Notes under the pieces: model-generated
Databases searched by the model: none
What the model saw: the letters and a program-made list of their open reading frames with translations, nothing else
Told to the model about the DNA's origin: nothing
Position numbers and translations under genes: made by a program
DNA from: CAKSHC01 sp045594545
Lineage (GTDB): Bacteria > Bacillota > Clostridia > Oscillospirales > UMGS1783
Assembly: GCA_045594545.1 (NCBI GenBank)
Contig: JAZNYQ010000037.1
Coordinates: 1 to 27,822 of the forward strand
DNA: 27,822 nucleotides
Direction of reading: 5' to 3'
Shown here: piece after piece, positions 21,309-27,760 of the stretch
Layout of the letters: each line of letters starts with the position of its first letter
Numbering within the stretch: position 1 is the stretch's first letter

Positions 21309-22556
21309 ATGGTAACAAGATTAGCAAACGGAGTGACGGTGGTGACCGAGCCGATGGATCATCTGCGCAGTGTGAGTTGCGGGATATGGATCAAGGGCGG
21401 TTCGGCGGCCGACCCCGAACCATATGCCGGTATGGCGCACTTTTGTGAGCATATGGCATTTAAGAGCACAAAGACCCGCAGTGCGGGGGAGTTGGCCGAG
21501 CAGTTTGATGCGATGGGCGGGTATGTGAATGCCTACACGGCCAAACTACTGACCTGTTATTATTGCACGATGCTGGACAAGCACGTGACCCGAGGGTTGG
21601 AATTGCTTTCGGATATGGTGCTGCATCCGGCCTATTTGGATGAGGAAGTGGAGACTGAGCGACGGGTGATCTTAGAGGAGATTGCCATGTGCGAGGACAG
21701 TCCCGAGGACTTGGTAATGGCCAAACTTAGTGAAGGAGTTTGGCAGGACAGTGTGCTGGGACGCGAAATTTTGGGTAAGGCGGAGACGGTGGAGCGAATC
21801 ACGGCCGACGTCTTACGGGAGTATCAGCAACAAAGTTATGTGGGTGCCAACATTGTGATCAGCGCCAGCGGGCGTTTGGATGAGGAGGCTTTTCTGGCTG
21901 ACTGCGAACGGTTATTCGGTCAGGTGTCAGAAGGTTCGGCGGTGGAGGATGCCGAGAACGGCGCGTACACGAGTGTGTGTGCGCTGGCTGAGAAAGACAT
22001 TGAGCAGAATCACCTATGTATCGGGTTTCCGTCCTATCCGATGTTTGATGAGAGGCGGTATGCGGTGTCGGTGCTGTCGGCCTTGACGGGCGGGACCATG
22101 TCGTCGCGCCTGTTCCGCTCGATTCGGGAGCAGGAGGGGCTGGCCTATAACATTTCTTCTTACCTGTCGCCCTATCTGCATACGGGGTTGTTCTGCATCT
22201 ACACGGCGTTGGCACCGGCATCCGAGTCTAAATGCCTGACACGGATTCGGCAGGAGTTGGATGAGATTCGGCAAAATGGATTTACCGAAGCCGAGGTGGC
22301 GAGAGCCAAGGAGCAGTTGGCCAGCGGGATGATCTTGGAATTGGAGAGTTCTTCGGCGCACATGAAGATGCGGGCTAAGCGGGAGATCTACGGATTGGGT
22401 GAGACCGATGCCGATGAGATTCTGCAACGCATTGAGGGCGTAACGCCCGAGCAGGTACATCAGGTGGCGCGGGAGATACTGGACTATGAAAGCATGAGCA
22501 TTTCGGTGGTGGGGCGCACCCAAGACGAGGGCTTTTACCGTAGTTTCTTTTCATAA
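21309..22556 (+). CDS. M16-family zinc peptidase
   Basis: A 415-residue single-chain M16 (YmxG/mitochondrial-processing-peptidase-like) peptidase. The inverted zinc motif HFCEH (H44, E47, H48) is intact, with a distal Glu near 124 in TERRVILEEIAM. The C-terminal half has the family pattern LTGGTMSSRLFRSIREQEGLAYNISSYLSPY. No signal peptide is present, so it is probably cytoplasmic or leaves by another route. In Firmicutes such a gene often sits after pnp, as here. The ATG follows GGGGGA. Its substrate is unknown; the family degrades short peptides. Confidence 0.93.
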   Translation: MVTRLANGVTVVTEPMDHLRSVSCGIWIKGGSAADPEPYAGMAHFCEHMAFKSTKTRSAGELAEQFDAMGGYVNAYTAKLLTCYYCTMLDKHVTRGLELLSDMVLHPAYLDEEVETERRVILEEIAMCEDSPEDLVMAKLSEGVWQDSVLGREILGKAETVERITADVLREYQQQSYVGANIVISASGRLDEEAFLADCERLFGQVSEGSAVEDAENGAYTSVCALAEKDIEQNHLCIGFPSYPMFDERRYAVSVLSALTGGTMSSRLFRSIREQEGLAYNISSYLSPYLHTGLFCIYTALAPASESKCLTRIRQELDEIRQNGFTEAEVARAKEQLASGMILELESSSAHMKMRAKREIYGLGETDADEILQRIEGVTPEQVHQVAREILDYESMSISVVGRTQDEGFYRSFFS

Positions 22557-22565
22557 ACCATAACG

Positions 22566-22618
22566 AATGCGAATATCCTTTTGATGAGGTGATTTACCGT
22601 GAAAAGGATATTCGCATT
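22566..22618 (+). promoter_or_regulatory. 17-bp perfect inverted repeat around the dacF start
   Basis: AATGCGAATATCCTTTT (22566-22582) is exactly complementary to 22602-22618, with a 19-nt loop. The loop holds the GAGGTGA ribosome binding site and the GTG start (22599-22601). The right arm is codons 2-7 of the carboxypeptidase; the left arm begins nine bases after the M16 stop. In mRNA this would place the initiation site in a hairpin loop with the start codon abutting the stem. Confidence 0.85.
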
Positions 22619-23762
22619 TCTTTTAGTGTTGAGTTTTCTGTGTGTGCCGGTGCTGGCCGATGATCTGGCAGACAGTACCGACGTGATGGCCGAGCCGATC
22701 GATCTGGATATCAAGGCCAAGTCTTGCCTATTGATGGAGGCGGGGAGCGGAACAATATTGTATGCCGAGAATGAGCATGAGGCGTTACCGCCGGCATCGG
22801 TGACTAAGATTATGAGTCTGCTTCTGGTGTTTGAAGCGATTGACCAAGGGCGGATCACGATGGAAGACGTGGTACAGGTCAGCGAGTATGCGGCGGGTAA
22901 AGGCGGATCGCAGGTCTATTTAGAAGCGGGCGAGGAGATGACGGTGCATGAGCTGATCAAGTGCGTAGCGGTGGCCAGTGCCAACGATGCGACGACGGCG
23001 TTGGGTGAATATGTGGCCGGAAGCGAGGATGCCTTTGTGGTGATGATGAATGAGCGGGCATCTCAGCTGGGGATGGCCGACACCTCCTTTGTTAACTGCA
23101 CAGGGTTGGATGATAACGGGAGCAACATGACCAGTGCGCATGATATTGCGGTGATGTCGCGGGAACTGATGAGTCATTCGGCTATATTTAACTACACTAC
23201 CATTTGGATGGATACCATTCGGGACGGGGCGTTTGGATTGAGCAACACCAATAAACTGGTGCGGTTTTATTCGGGGACCAACGGACTCAAGACGGGCTCG
23301 ACATCCAATGCGGGATTTTGCATCAGCGCTACGGCCAAGCGGGACGATATGCAGTTGATTGCTGTTATTATGGGGTCGGAGAGTTCGGCCATTCGTAATG
23401 AACAGGCCAAGAAGTTGCTCGATCACGGATTTGCCAATTATGCGGTGGTAAATCTGGAGCGACAGAGCGGATTTGAGCCGGTGAAGGTGGACGGCGGGCA
23501 GGTGGAATACCTAGTGCCCTATATGGAAGACGAACAGATCACGTTATTGGTGGGTAAAAGTGAGAAGAACAACATTACCTGCAAGGTAGAGTTGGTGGAT
23601 GGGGTGACGGCGCCTGTGGAGCAGGGGCAGACCTTGGGCAAACTGGAATATTATTGCGGGGATAAACTTTTACACACGGTGACGCTGGTGGCCGAGTGTG
23701 CGGTAGAACGGGTGAATTTCGGCTTTCTGTTTGGGAAACTCTTGCGGATGGCACTCCTATAA
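22599..23762 (+). CDS. dacF: D-alanyl-D-alanine carboxypeptidase, DacF-like
   Basis: A 387-residue exported penicillin-binding protein 5-type carboxypeptidase that trims the terminal D-Ala from peptidoglycan stem peptides. A signal peptide (1-20, ending VLA) is followed by the S11 domain with S67-x-x-K70 (ASVTKIM), S127-A-N129 and K231-T-G. A C-terminal beta domain ends in an amphipathic membrane-binding tail, FGFLFGKLLRMALL. The start is GTG at 22599 with GAGGTGA upstream. The start lies in the loop of a perfect inverted repeat, which may limit translation. DacF in Bacillus is forespore-expressed, but no forespore promoter was recognised here, and a vegetative role as DacA is possible. Confidence 0.92.
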   Translation: MKRIFAFLLVLSFLCVPVLADDLADSTDVMAEPIDLDIKAKSCLLMEAGSGTILYAENEHEALPPASVTKIMSLLLVFEAIDQGRITMEDVVQVSEYAAGKGGSQVYLEAGEEMTVHELIKCVAVASANDATTALGEYVAGSEDAFVVMMNERASQLGMADTSFVNCTGLDDNGSNMTSAHDIAVMSRELMSHSAIFNYTTIWMDTIRDGAFGLSNTNKLVRFYSGTNGLKTGSTSNAGFCISATAKRDDMQLIAVIMGSESSAIRNEQAKKLLDHGFANYAVVNLERQSGFEPVKVDGGQVEYLVPYMEDEQITLLVGKSEKNNITCKVELVDGVTAPVEQGQTLGKLEYYCGDKLLHTVTLVAECAVERVNFGFLFGKLLRMALL

Positions 23763-23770
23763 GGTATAAT
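23742..23770 (+). promoter_or_regulatory. Promoter of the HD-domain gene
   Basis: A perfect TATAAT (23765-23770) lies 17 nt after TTGCGG (23742-23747), overlapping the end of dacF and 20 nt upstream of the next ATG. The weak -35 lowers confidence. Confidence 0.55.
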
Positions 23771-23790
23771 AGGGGCGAGGTGAAAAAGGA

Positions 23791-24381
23791 ATGGACAGTA
23801 AACGAATGGAAGGGCAACTACGGTTTTTAATAGAGATCGATAAAATGAAGTCGGTTCTGCGGCAGACGCTATTGGCTGATGGGTCGCATCGGGAAAACGA
23901 TGCTGAGCACAGTTGGCATTTGGCTCTCTATGCCATGATCTTGCAGGAATACGCCGCGGGGGAGATCGACATTGACCGTGTAGTGCAGATGGTGTTGGTG
24001 CACGATCTGGTCGAGATCTATGCGGGAGATACTTTCTGCTACGATGCGGCGGCCAATACCGACAAGGCTGAGCGGGAGAATGCGGCGGCTGAGAAGTTAT
24101 TCTCCCTGTTAGAACCTGAGCAGGGGGCGTATTATGAGGCGTTATGGCGGGAATTCGATGCCGAGGAAACGGATGACAGCAAGTATGCGGCGGCGATGGA
24201 TCGCATCCAGCCGCTGATGAATAACTACATGACGGGCGGGCATACCTGGCATCTGGGGGATATTCACAGCAGTGATGTGTATCGGCGTATGGCACCGATC
24301 AAAATCGGGGCGCCGAAGCTTTGGCCGGTCATCGAATATATTGTGGAAGACTGCATACAAAAAGGATATTTGCCAAAATGA
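23791..24381 (+). CDS. HD-domain phosphohydrolase (YfbR/HDDC2-like)
   Basis: A 196-residue cytoplasmic metal-dependent phosphohydrolase. The HD ligands are visible as H40 in ENDAEHSWHLALYA, H71-D72 in LVHDLVEIYAGD, and D137 in AAAMDRIQP. This pattern fits the 5'-deoxynucleotidase YfbR and HDDC2 group, which removes phosphate from deoxynucleoside monophosphates; the substrate here is an inference from family. The ATG at 23791 follows AAAGGA and a GAGGTG further upstream. The gene has its own promoter and terminator, so it appears monocistronic. Confidence 0.9.
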   Translation: MDSKRMEGQLRFLIEIDKMKSVLRQTLLADGSHRENDAEHSWHLALYAMILQEYAAGEIDIDRVVQMVLVHDLVEIYAGDTFCYDAAANTDKAERENAAAEKLFSLLEPEQGAYYEALWREFDAEETDDSKYAAAMDRIQPLMNNYMTGGHTWHLGDIHSSDVYRRMAPIKIGAPKLWPVIEYIVEDCIQKGYLPK

Positions 24382-24390
24382 CAAAAACAC

Positions 24391-24424
24391 AAACCCTTCG
24401 ACACCGTTCGAGGGGTTTCTTTTG
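24391..24424 (+). terminator. Terminator of the HD-domain gene
   Basis: AAACCCTTCGA (24391-24401) pairs with TCGAGGGGTTT (24408-24418) with one wobble, loop CACCGT, followed by CTTTTT. Confidence 0.88.
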
Positions 24425-24440
24425 TAGGGTTTCTGTAATT

Positions 24441-24493
24441 TTTCATTTGGAAGAAAAATACACTTGTCAAGCGGGTATTGTCGTGGTATAATC
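24441..24493 (+). promoter_or_regulatory. Upstream promoter unit P1 with TTTTCATTTGGAAGAAA box
   Basis: The 17-nt box (24441-24457) lies seven bases before TTGTCA (24465-24470), then a 17-nt spacer and TATAAT (24488-24493). An identical box stands in the same place before P2. A related inverted half-site (AAATGAAAATTGGAAG, 24504-24519) and a TTGGAA-GTAAA-TTCCAA palindrome follow the -10. Confidence 0.75.
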
Positions 24494-24557
24494 AGGACAC
24501 GGAAATGAAAATTGGAAGTAAATTCCAAAAGTTTTCTAAAAGCCAACAAATGACAGA

Positions 24558-24609
24558 TTTTCATTTGGAAGAAATTTGCATTGAATTTTGCCTAATCACA
24601 TGTTATAAT
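24558..24609 (+). promoter_or_regulatory. Downstream promoter unit P2 with the same box
   Basis: An exact second copy of the 17-nt box (24558-24574) lies six bases before TTGAAT (24581-24586), followed by a 17-nt spacer and TATAAT (24604-24609). The box is a good candidate for a regulator binding site. The ten bases ATTTTCATTT (24557-24566) are also inverted-repeat partners of 24504-24513. Confidence 0.75.
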
Positions 24610-24636
24610 GCATACACATTAGGGAGTAAATGTTTG

Positions 24637-24681
24637 ATGCGAATGGAGATTGGATATTTACTTTCCGTGACAACCGAATAG
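24637..24681 (+). CDS. Possible 14-residue leader peptide
   Basis: MRMEIGYLLSVTTE starts at an ATG ten bases after AGGGAG (24621-24626) and stops 15 nt before the terminator stem, the arrangement of a translated leader in attenuation systems. There is no run of one amino-acid codon and no obvious anti-terminator pairing. Chance is a real alternative. Confidence 0.25.
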   Translation: MRMEIGYLLSVTTE

Positions 24682-24695
24682 ACTCGACACTGCGA

Positions 24696-24736
24696 ACGCC
24701 TCTTGTCCGACTAGGGAGGGAGGCGTCTTATTTTTT
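24696..24736 (+). terminator. Intrinsic terminator upstream of the TetR-type gene
   Basis: ACGCCTC (24696-24702) pairs with GAGGCGT (24720-24726), with further TCC/GGA pairing inside, followed by CTTATTTTTT. It sits between the tandem promoters and the regulator gene. Confidence 0.85.
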
Positions 24737-24806
24737 GCACCTTTTTTGCCATTTTTAGCCTGAAATGGAAAGAAATGAAAGTAAACGCTACAGAAAGAGT
24801 ACGACA

Positions 24807-25427
24807 ATGGAGCAGGAAGATTACAAAAGAAAGTTGCGGGAGAGTGTGATCCATATTATTGCTACCGAAGGTATGGATCGTGTTACGACGAAGGCGGTAG
24901 CTTCGTATGCGCAGCTCAATGAAGGATATATATACCGATTGTTCAAAGACAAGGATACCTTATTAAAGGAGGCGTTTGAACAGTTGGACAGTGAGTTGAT
25001 TGCCGGTATTATGAAGTATTTACCGGTCATGGAGATCACAACGATTGAGATCAAGGAACGGTGTCGGGCCTTGTTTTTCATGATATGGAAATTTATTATT
25101 TGTATGCCTGAGCGGTGTCATGCTTTTATCCGCTATTACTATTCCCCCTATTTCAGTCGGCTGTCGGCGGAGAAGCATCGGCAGGATTATCAGCCGGTCG
25201 TAGATGTATTTCGGCCGGCCTGTCTGAATGGAGCCGATACCTGGCGATTGCTCAATCATATTTTGGATTTTATGCTGACCTCGTCGATTCGGCTGCTTCG
25301 CGGGGAGATCGATGACAGTGATGAGACGGCAGACGACCTGTTTCGCATTATCTATTCGGCGATGGAGCCGCAGTTGGCATGGGGTATAAGGAGTGAGTAT
25401 GAGCAATATGATGGCAAAGACGCTTAA
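24807..25427 (+). CDS. TetR/AcrR-family transcriptional regulator
   Basis: A 206-residue protein with an N-terminal TetR helix-turn-helix (about 8-55: ESVIHIIATEGMDRVTTKAVASYAQLNEGYIYRLFKDKDTLL) and a helical ligand-binding/dimerisation region to about 200. The usual VS before the recognition helix is replaced by LNE. The start is uncertain. ATG at 24807 has a weak AGAAAGAG site; ATG at 24765, adding 14 polar residues, has none. The end overlaps the signal peptidase gene by 29 nt, so the two are coupled. It is likely to control this SipW/TasA-like operon, perhaps through the repeated boxes upstream, but that is an inference. The effector is unknown. Confidence 0.88.
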   Translation: MEQEDYKRKLRESVIHIIATEGMDRVTTKAVASYAQLNEGYIYRLFKDKDTLLKEAFEQLDSELIAGIMKYLPVMEITTIEIKERCRALFFMIWKFIICMPERCHAFIRYYYSPYFSRLSAEKHRQDYQPVVDVFRPACLNGADTWRLLNHILDFMLTSSIRLLRGEIDDSDETADDLFRIIYSAMEPQLAWGIRSEYEQYDGKDA

Positions 25428-25929
25428 GATCACCTCAACCGTTCTTATGGGATTGATGATCCTACTGGCCATTTTAATGGTGGGAGTAAGAGTGTTTGGG
25501 GTTCAGGTCTATATGGTGCTTTCCCCGTCGATGGAGCCGAAATACCCTACCGGTTCGCTCTTATATATTACCTCTGCCGACCCCGAGACGTTGGAAGTGG
25601 GGGATGTGATCACCTTTCAGTTGACCGATACGATGACGGCGACCCACCGCATTGTGGATATTGTCACCGATGAGGCCACGGGTGAGGAGCGGTTCCGTAC
25701 CAAAGGCGATGCCAATGACGGGGCCGATAAAGGATTGGTATCCAAATCTGCTGTTGTAGGAAAGGCCGTATTTTGTATTCCTTTTCTGGGGTATTTGGCG
25801 GCATTTATTCAGCAACTGCCCGGCTTGTACGTAGCCATAGCGGCGGCCGCGCTTATTATTGTTTTGGTATTCTTATCCGATACATTAACAGAAGAACAGA
25901 AAAAAGGAGAACGCAGAAATGAAGAGTAA
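25399..25929 (+). CDS. sipW: SipW-type signal peptidase I
   Basis: A 176-residue membrane serine protease that processes secretory precursors. One N-terminal transmembrane helix (about 13-35) precedes the nucleophile S44 in LSPSMEP. The general base position is His (H83 in THRIVDI) instead of Lys, the mark of the ER-like/SipW subfamily. TKGDAND (102-107) is conserved, and a C-terminal helix spans about 138-160. In Bacillus SipW matures TasA and TapA, the biofilm fibre proteins. Both genes following here encode SipW-type substrates. The ATG at 25399 is preferred to a GTG two codons upstream that overlaps AAGGAG. The 3' end overlaps the next gene by 11 nt. Confidence 0.93.
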   Translation: MSNMMAKTLKITSTVLMGLMILLAILMVGVRVFGVQVYMVLSPSMEPKYPTGSLLYITSADPETLEVGDVITFQLTDTMTATHRIVDIVTDEATGEERFRTKGDANDGADKGLVSKSAVVGKAVFCIPFLGYLAAFIQQLPGLYVAIAAAALIIVLVFLSDTLTEEQKKGERRNEE

Positions 25930-26560
25930 GAAGACATGGTGGATCGCCGTTTGCGCCGTTGTGCTGTTGGCGGCGGTTACGGCAGGAACGCTGGCGTATC
26001 TGACCGATCGGGATGAGGTGGTCAATACCTTTACGGTTGGTGACGTGCAGATCACGCTGGATGAGGCTGAGATCGTGAACGGCCAAGCAACGGGTAGTCG
26101 TACCGACAGGGGAAATGATTATCATCTGATTCCCGGTAAGACCTATGTGAAAGATCCGACGGTGACGGTGTTGGCTGACAGTGAGCCTACCTACGTTCGC
26201 ATGATGGTTACCATCAACAAACAGGCCGAACTGGATGCCATTTTTGCGGCGCATGATCTGGAACTGACCGATATTTTCGGTGGTTTTGATTCTCATTGGG
26301 TGCTCAATGATGTAGACAGAAGCGATAACGCCACGATCGTATACGAGTTCCGTTATGGTAGCATTGTGACGGCGGGTGATACCGATCTGCCCTTGCCGGC
26401 GCTCTTCACCGAATTGAAGGTGCCCGGGGAGATCACCCGTGATGAGATGCAGACCATTGCTGATCTGAAGATCACGGTAGTGGGTGAAGCCATTCAGGCA
26501 GAGACCTTTGCCGATGCGGATGCTGCCTGGGCAGCTTTTGACGAACAGGTTAATGGATAA
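25919..26560 (+). CDS. TasA/camelysin-like secreted protein, first copy
   Basis: A 213-residue exported protein with the SipW-dependent signal sequence pattern: a basic start, hydrophobic core and GTLAYLTDRDEVVNTFTVGDVQI (about 23-45), with cleavage expected near the Ala/Tyr. The mature part is an acidic beta-rich domain like TasA and camelysin (CalY), which polymerise into extracellular fibres or stay surface-bound. IPGKTYVKDPTVTV is the conserved central motif, followed by YVRMMVTINK. No catalytic residues are claimed. The ATG follows AAAGGAG and overlaps the sipW end. It shares motif order with the next gene, so the two are paralogues. Confidence 0.88.
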   Translation: MKSKKTWWIAVCAVVLLAAVTAGTLAYLTDRDEVVNTFTVGDVQITLDEAEIVNGQATGSRTDRGNDYHLIPGKTYVKDPTVTVLADSEPTYVRMMVTINKQAELDAIFAAHDLELTDIFGGFDSHWVLNDVDRSDNATIVYEFRYGSIVTAGDTDLPLPALFTELKVPGEITRDEMQTIADLKITVVGEAIQAETFADADAAWAAFDEQVNG

Positions 26561-26572
26561 GGAGAAACGAAC

Positions 26573-27181
26573 ATGGCAAAACATGCAGTAGAAACAAAGA
26601 AAATTTCGAAAAAAGGATGGATCGCACTTCTCGCGGCGGCCGTTATGCTGCTGGGTATGGTGGGCGGAACGATCGCGTGGTTGATCGATAAGACCGACGC
26701 GGTGGTAAACACCTTTACCTACGGCGACATTAAGATCGATCTGACCGAGACCGACACCAACGACGGTGACCAGAATCCTTTGACCAACGAATACAAGATG
26801 ATACCCGGACAGAAGATCACCAAGGATCCGGTGCTGACCGTAGAAAAGGGCAGTGAGGATTGCTGGTTGTTCGTGAAGCTGGAGAAGTCTACCAATGCTG
26901 ATTTCAACGAGTTCATGACCTATGAAATGGCCGACGGTTGGACGGCACTGGACAATGTTGACGGCGTATACTATCGCGAAGTTGCGGCTACGGATGTAGC
27001 GGATGACAACAAGGCGTTCGGTATTATCAAGGATAACACGGTAACGGTAAAAGAAACGGTGACAAAGGGCATGCTCAATGCTCTGACTGAGCAGACCTAT
27101 CCGAGACTGACGGTGACCGGTTATGCCGTACAGAAGGCGGGCATGGCCAGTGCGGCGGAGGCGTGGGCAGTCACTCAGTAA
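26573..27181 (+). CDS. TasA/camelysin-like secreted protein, second copy
   Basis: A 202-residue paralogue of the preceding gene. It has a basic N-terminus, a hydrophobic signal core (about 15-36) and the diagnostic GGTIAWLIDKTDAVVNTFTYGDIKI, followed by IPGQKITKDPVLTVEKGSEDCWLFVKLEKS. The C-terminus (LTVTGYAVQKAG...AAEAWA) again matches the family. It differs from the first copy in a shorter central insertion, so the two may be major and minor fibre subunits, as TasA and TapA are, though neither can be named exactly. The ATG follows AAGGAG 12 nt past the upstream stop. It is in the same operon as the SipW peptidase. Confidence 0.88.
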   Translation: MAKHAVETKKISKKGWIALLAAAVMLLGMVGGTIAWLIDKTDAVVNTFTYGDIKIDLTETDTNDGDQNPLTNEYKMIPGQKITKDPVLTVEKGSEDCWLFVKLEKSTNADFNEFMTYEMADGWTALDNVDGVYYREVAATDVADDNKAFGIIKDNTVTVKETVTKGMLNALTEQTYPRLTVTGYAVQKAGMASAAEAWAVTQ

Positions 27182-27208
27182 CGGGAGATTTCCTTCGCAA
27201 ATACTACT

Positions 27209-27406
27209 ATGGCAAATATCATATTCGGCCTGTGTGCCGCATTGGTTGGTCTGATTTTGATCGTTAATCTGGCTATGAAGATCAATAAGTATCTTCGGCA
27301 ACGGCGATTTATTGACATGGAGATCGGACGAACCAAGGGGGAGGAGCAAAAGAGATGGCGGCGGGGCCGTCGCAGGCTCTGGCGCATATTCCTGCCCCGT
27401 CTATAA
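27209..27406 (+). CDS. Possible small membrane protein
   Basis: A 65-residue reading frame with one N-terminal hydrophobic helix (about 3-22, IIFGLCAALVGLILIVNLA) and a strongly basic C-terminus (KRWRRGRRRLWR). It starts 27 nt after the second TasA-like gene and on the same strand. No ribosome binding site lies at the correct distance (a GGGAG is 25 nt away), so it may be spurious or translated by coupling. I do not recognise a family. Confidence 0.45.
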   Translation: MANIIFGLCAALVGLILIVNLAMKINKYLRQRRFIDMEIGRTKGEEQKRWRRGRRRLWRIFLPRL

Positions 27407-27458
27407 TTTCGTTTTCCACATTATTTCCTCTCACGCCGTTCCATCCCTTCGGGGGTGG

Positions 27459-27643
27459 GCGGCAACTCAAGGGCAAAAATGCTTCGCATTTTAAGGTAAG
27501 AGGTAAGAAGTAAGAGTGAAGAGGTAAGGTGTCGGCAACGCCGACGAATTCCATTCGTGTCGACGGCACACCGAACGTATTATCGATTTGCTATTTCTTA
27601 TCCCTTTAAAACGGTTTCGCAATTTTTGCCTTTGAGTTGCCGC
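27459..27643. repeat. Inverted-repeat element (MITE-like) with internal hairpins
   Basis: The 22 bases at 27459-27480 (beginning GCGGCAACTCAA) are repeated in inverse orientation at 27622-27643 with one mismatch, about 141 nt apart. Between them lie hairpins AAAATGC-TTC-GCATTTT (27476-27492), GTCGGC-AAC-GCCGAC (27531-27545) and CGAAT-TCC-ATTCG (27545-27557), and the GTAAG repeats. No target duplication or transposase was seen, so mobility is unproven. The gene-poor gap 27407-27760 holds only this and its flanks. Confidence 0.6.
27493..27530 (+). repeat. Degenerate GGTAAGA tandem repeat
   Basis: About five imperfect units of roughly seven bases (GGTAAGA, GGTAAGA, AGTAAGA, GTGAAGA, GGTAAGG) run in tandem on the plus strand. 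It sits between two short hairpins within the larger inverted-repeat element. Confidence 0.7.
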
Positions 27644-27714
27644 ATGGCAAAAGCCAAACCAAGACCGAATACATGCGGAAGGGGAGTACCCTTAGGGTCA
27701 GACGTCATGGGGTG

Positions 27715-27743
27715 TTGGTTTGGATAACAAACAATTTTATACA
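27715..27743 (+). promoter_or_regulatory. Possible promoter of the final, truncated gene
   Basis: TTGGTT (27715-27720), 17 nt, TATACA (27738-27743), immediately before the AAGGAG site. Both boxes deviate from consensus, so this is a moderate call. Confidence 0.45.
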
Positions 27744-27760
27744 AACAAGGAGAAAATACA

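Larger units (their letters stand above)
24616..24736 (+). ncRNA. Short leader transcript ending at a terminator (small RNA or attenuator)
   Basis: Transcription from P2 would begin near 24616 and meet an intrinsic terminator at 24696-24736, giving an RNA of about 120 nt. No other promoter is visible between this terminator and the tetR-type gene, so that gene must be reached by read-through. No known riboswitch class was recognised. The stretch 24425-24764 holds no ordinary gene otherwise. Confidence 0.5.

Noticed and set aside
24478..24681. A 67-codon plus-strand frame covering both promoters
   Set aside because: Its start lies inside a promoter and would not be transcribed from P2. Only its last 14 codons have a plausible start site, and these are listed separately at low confidence.
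24630..24761. A 43-codon frame starting just after AGGGAG and running through the terminator
   Set aside because: The spacing from AGGGAG to ATG is only three bases, and the frame is built from terminator sequence.
25856..27349. A 497-codon open frame on the minus strand across the SipW/TasA genes
   Set aside because: It lies opposite well-supported genes with good ribosome binding sites, and its predicted protein has no signal, domain or plausible start.
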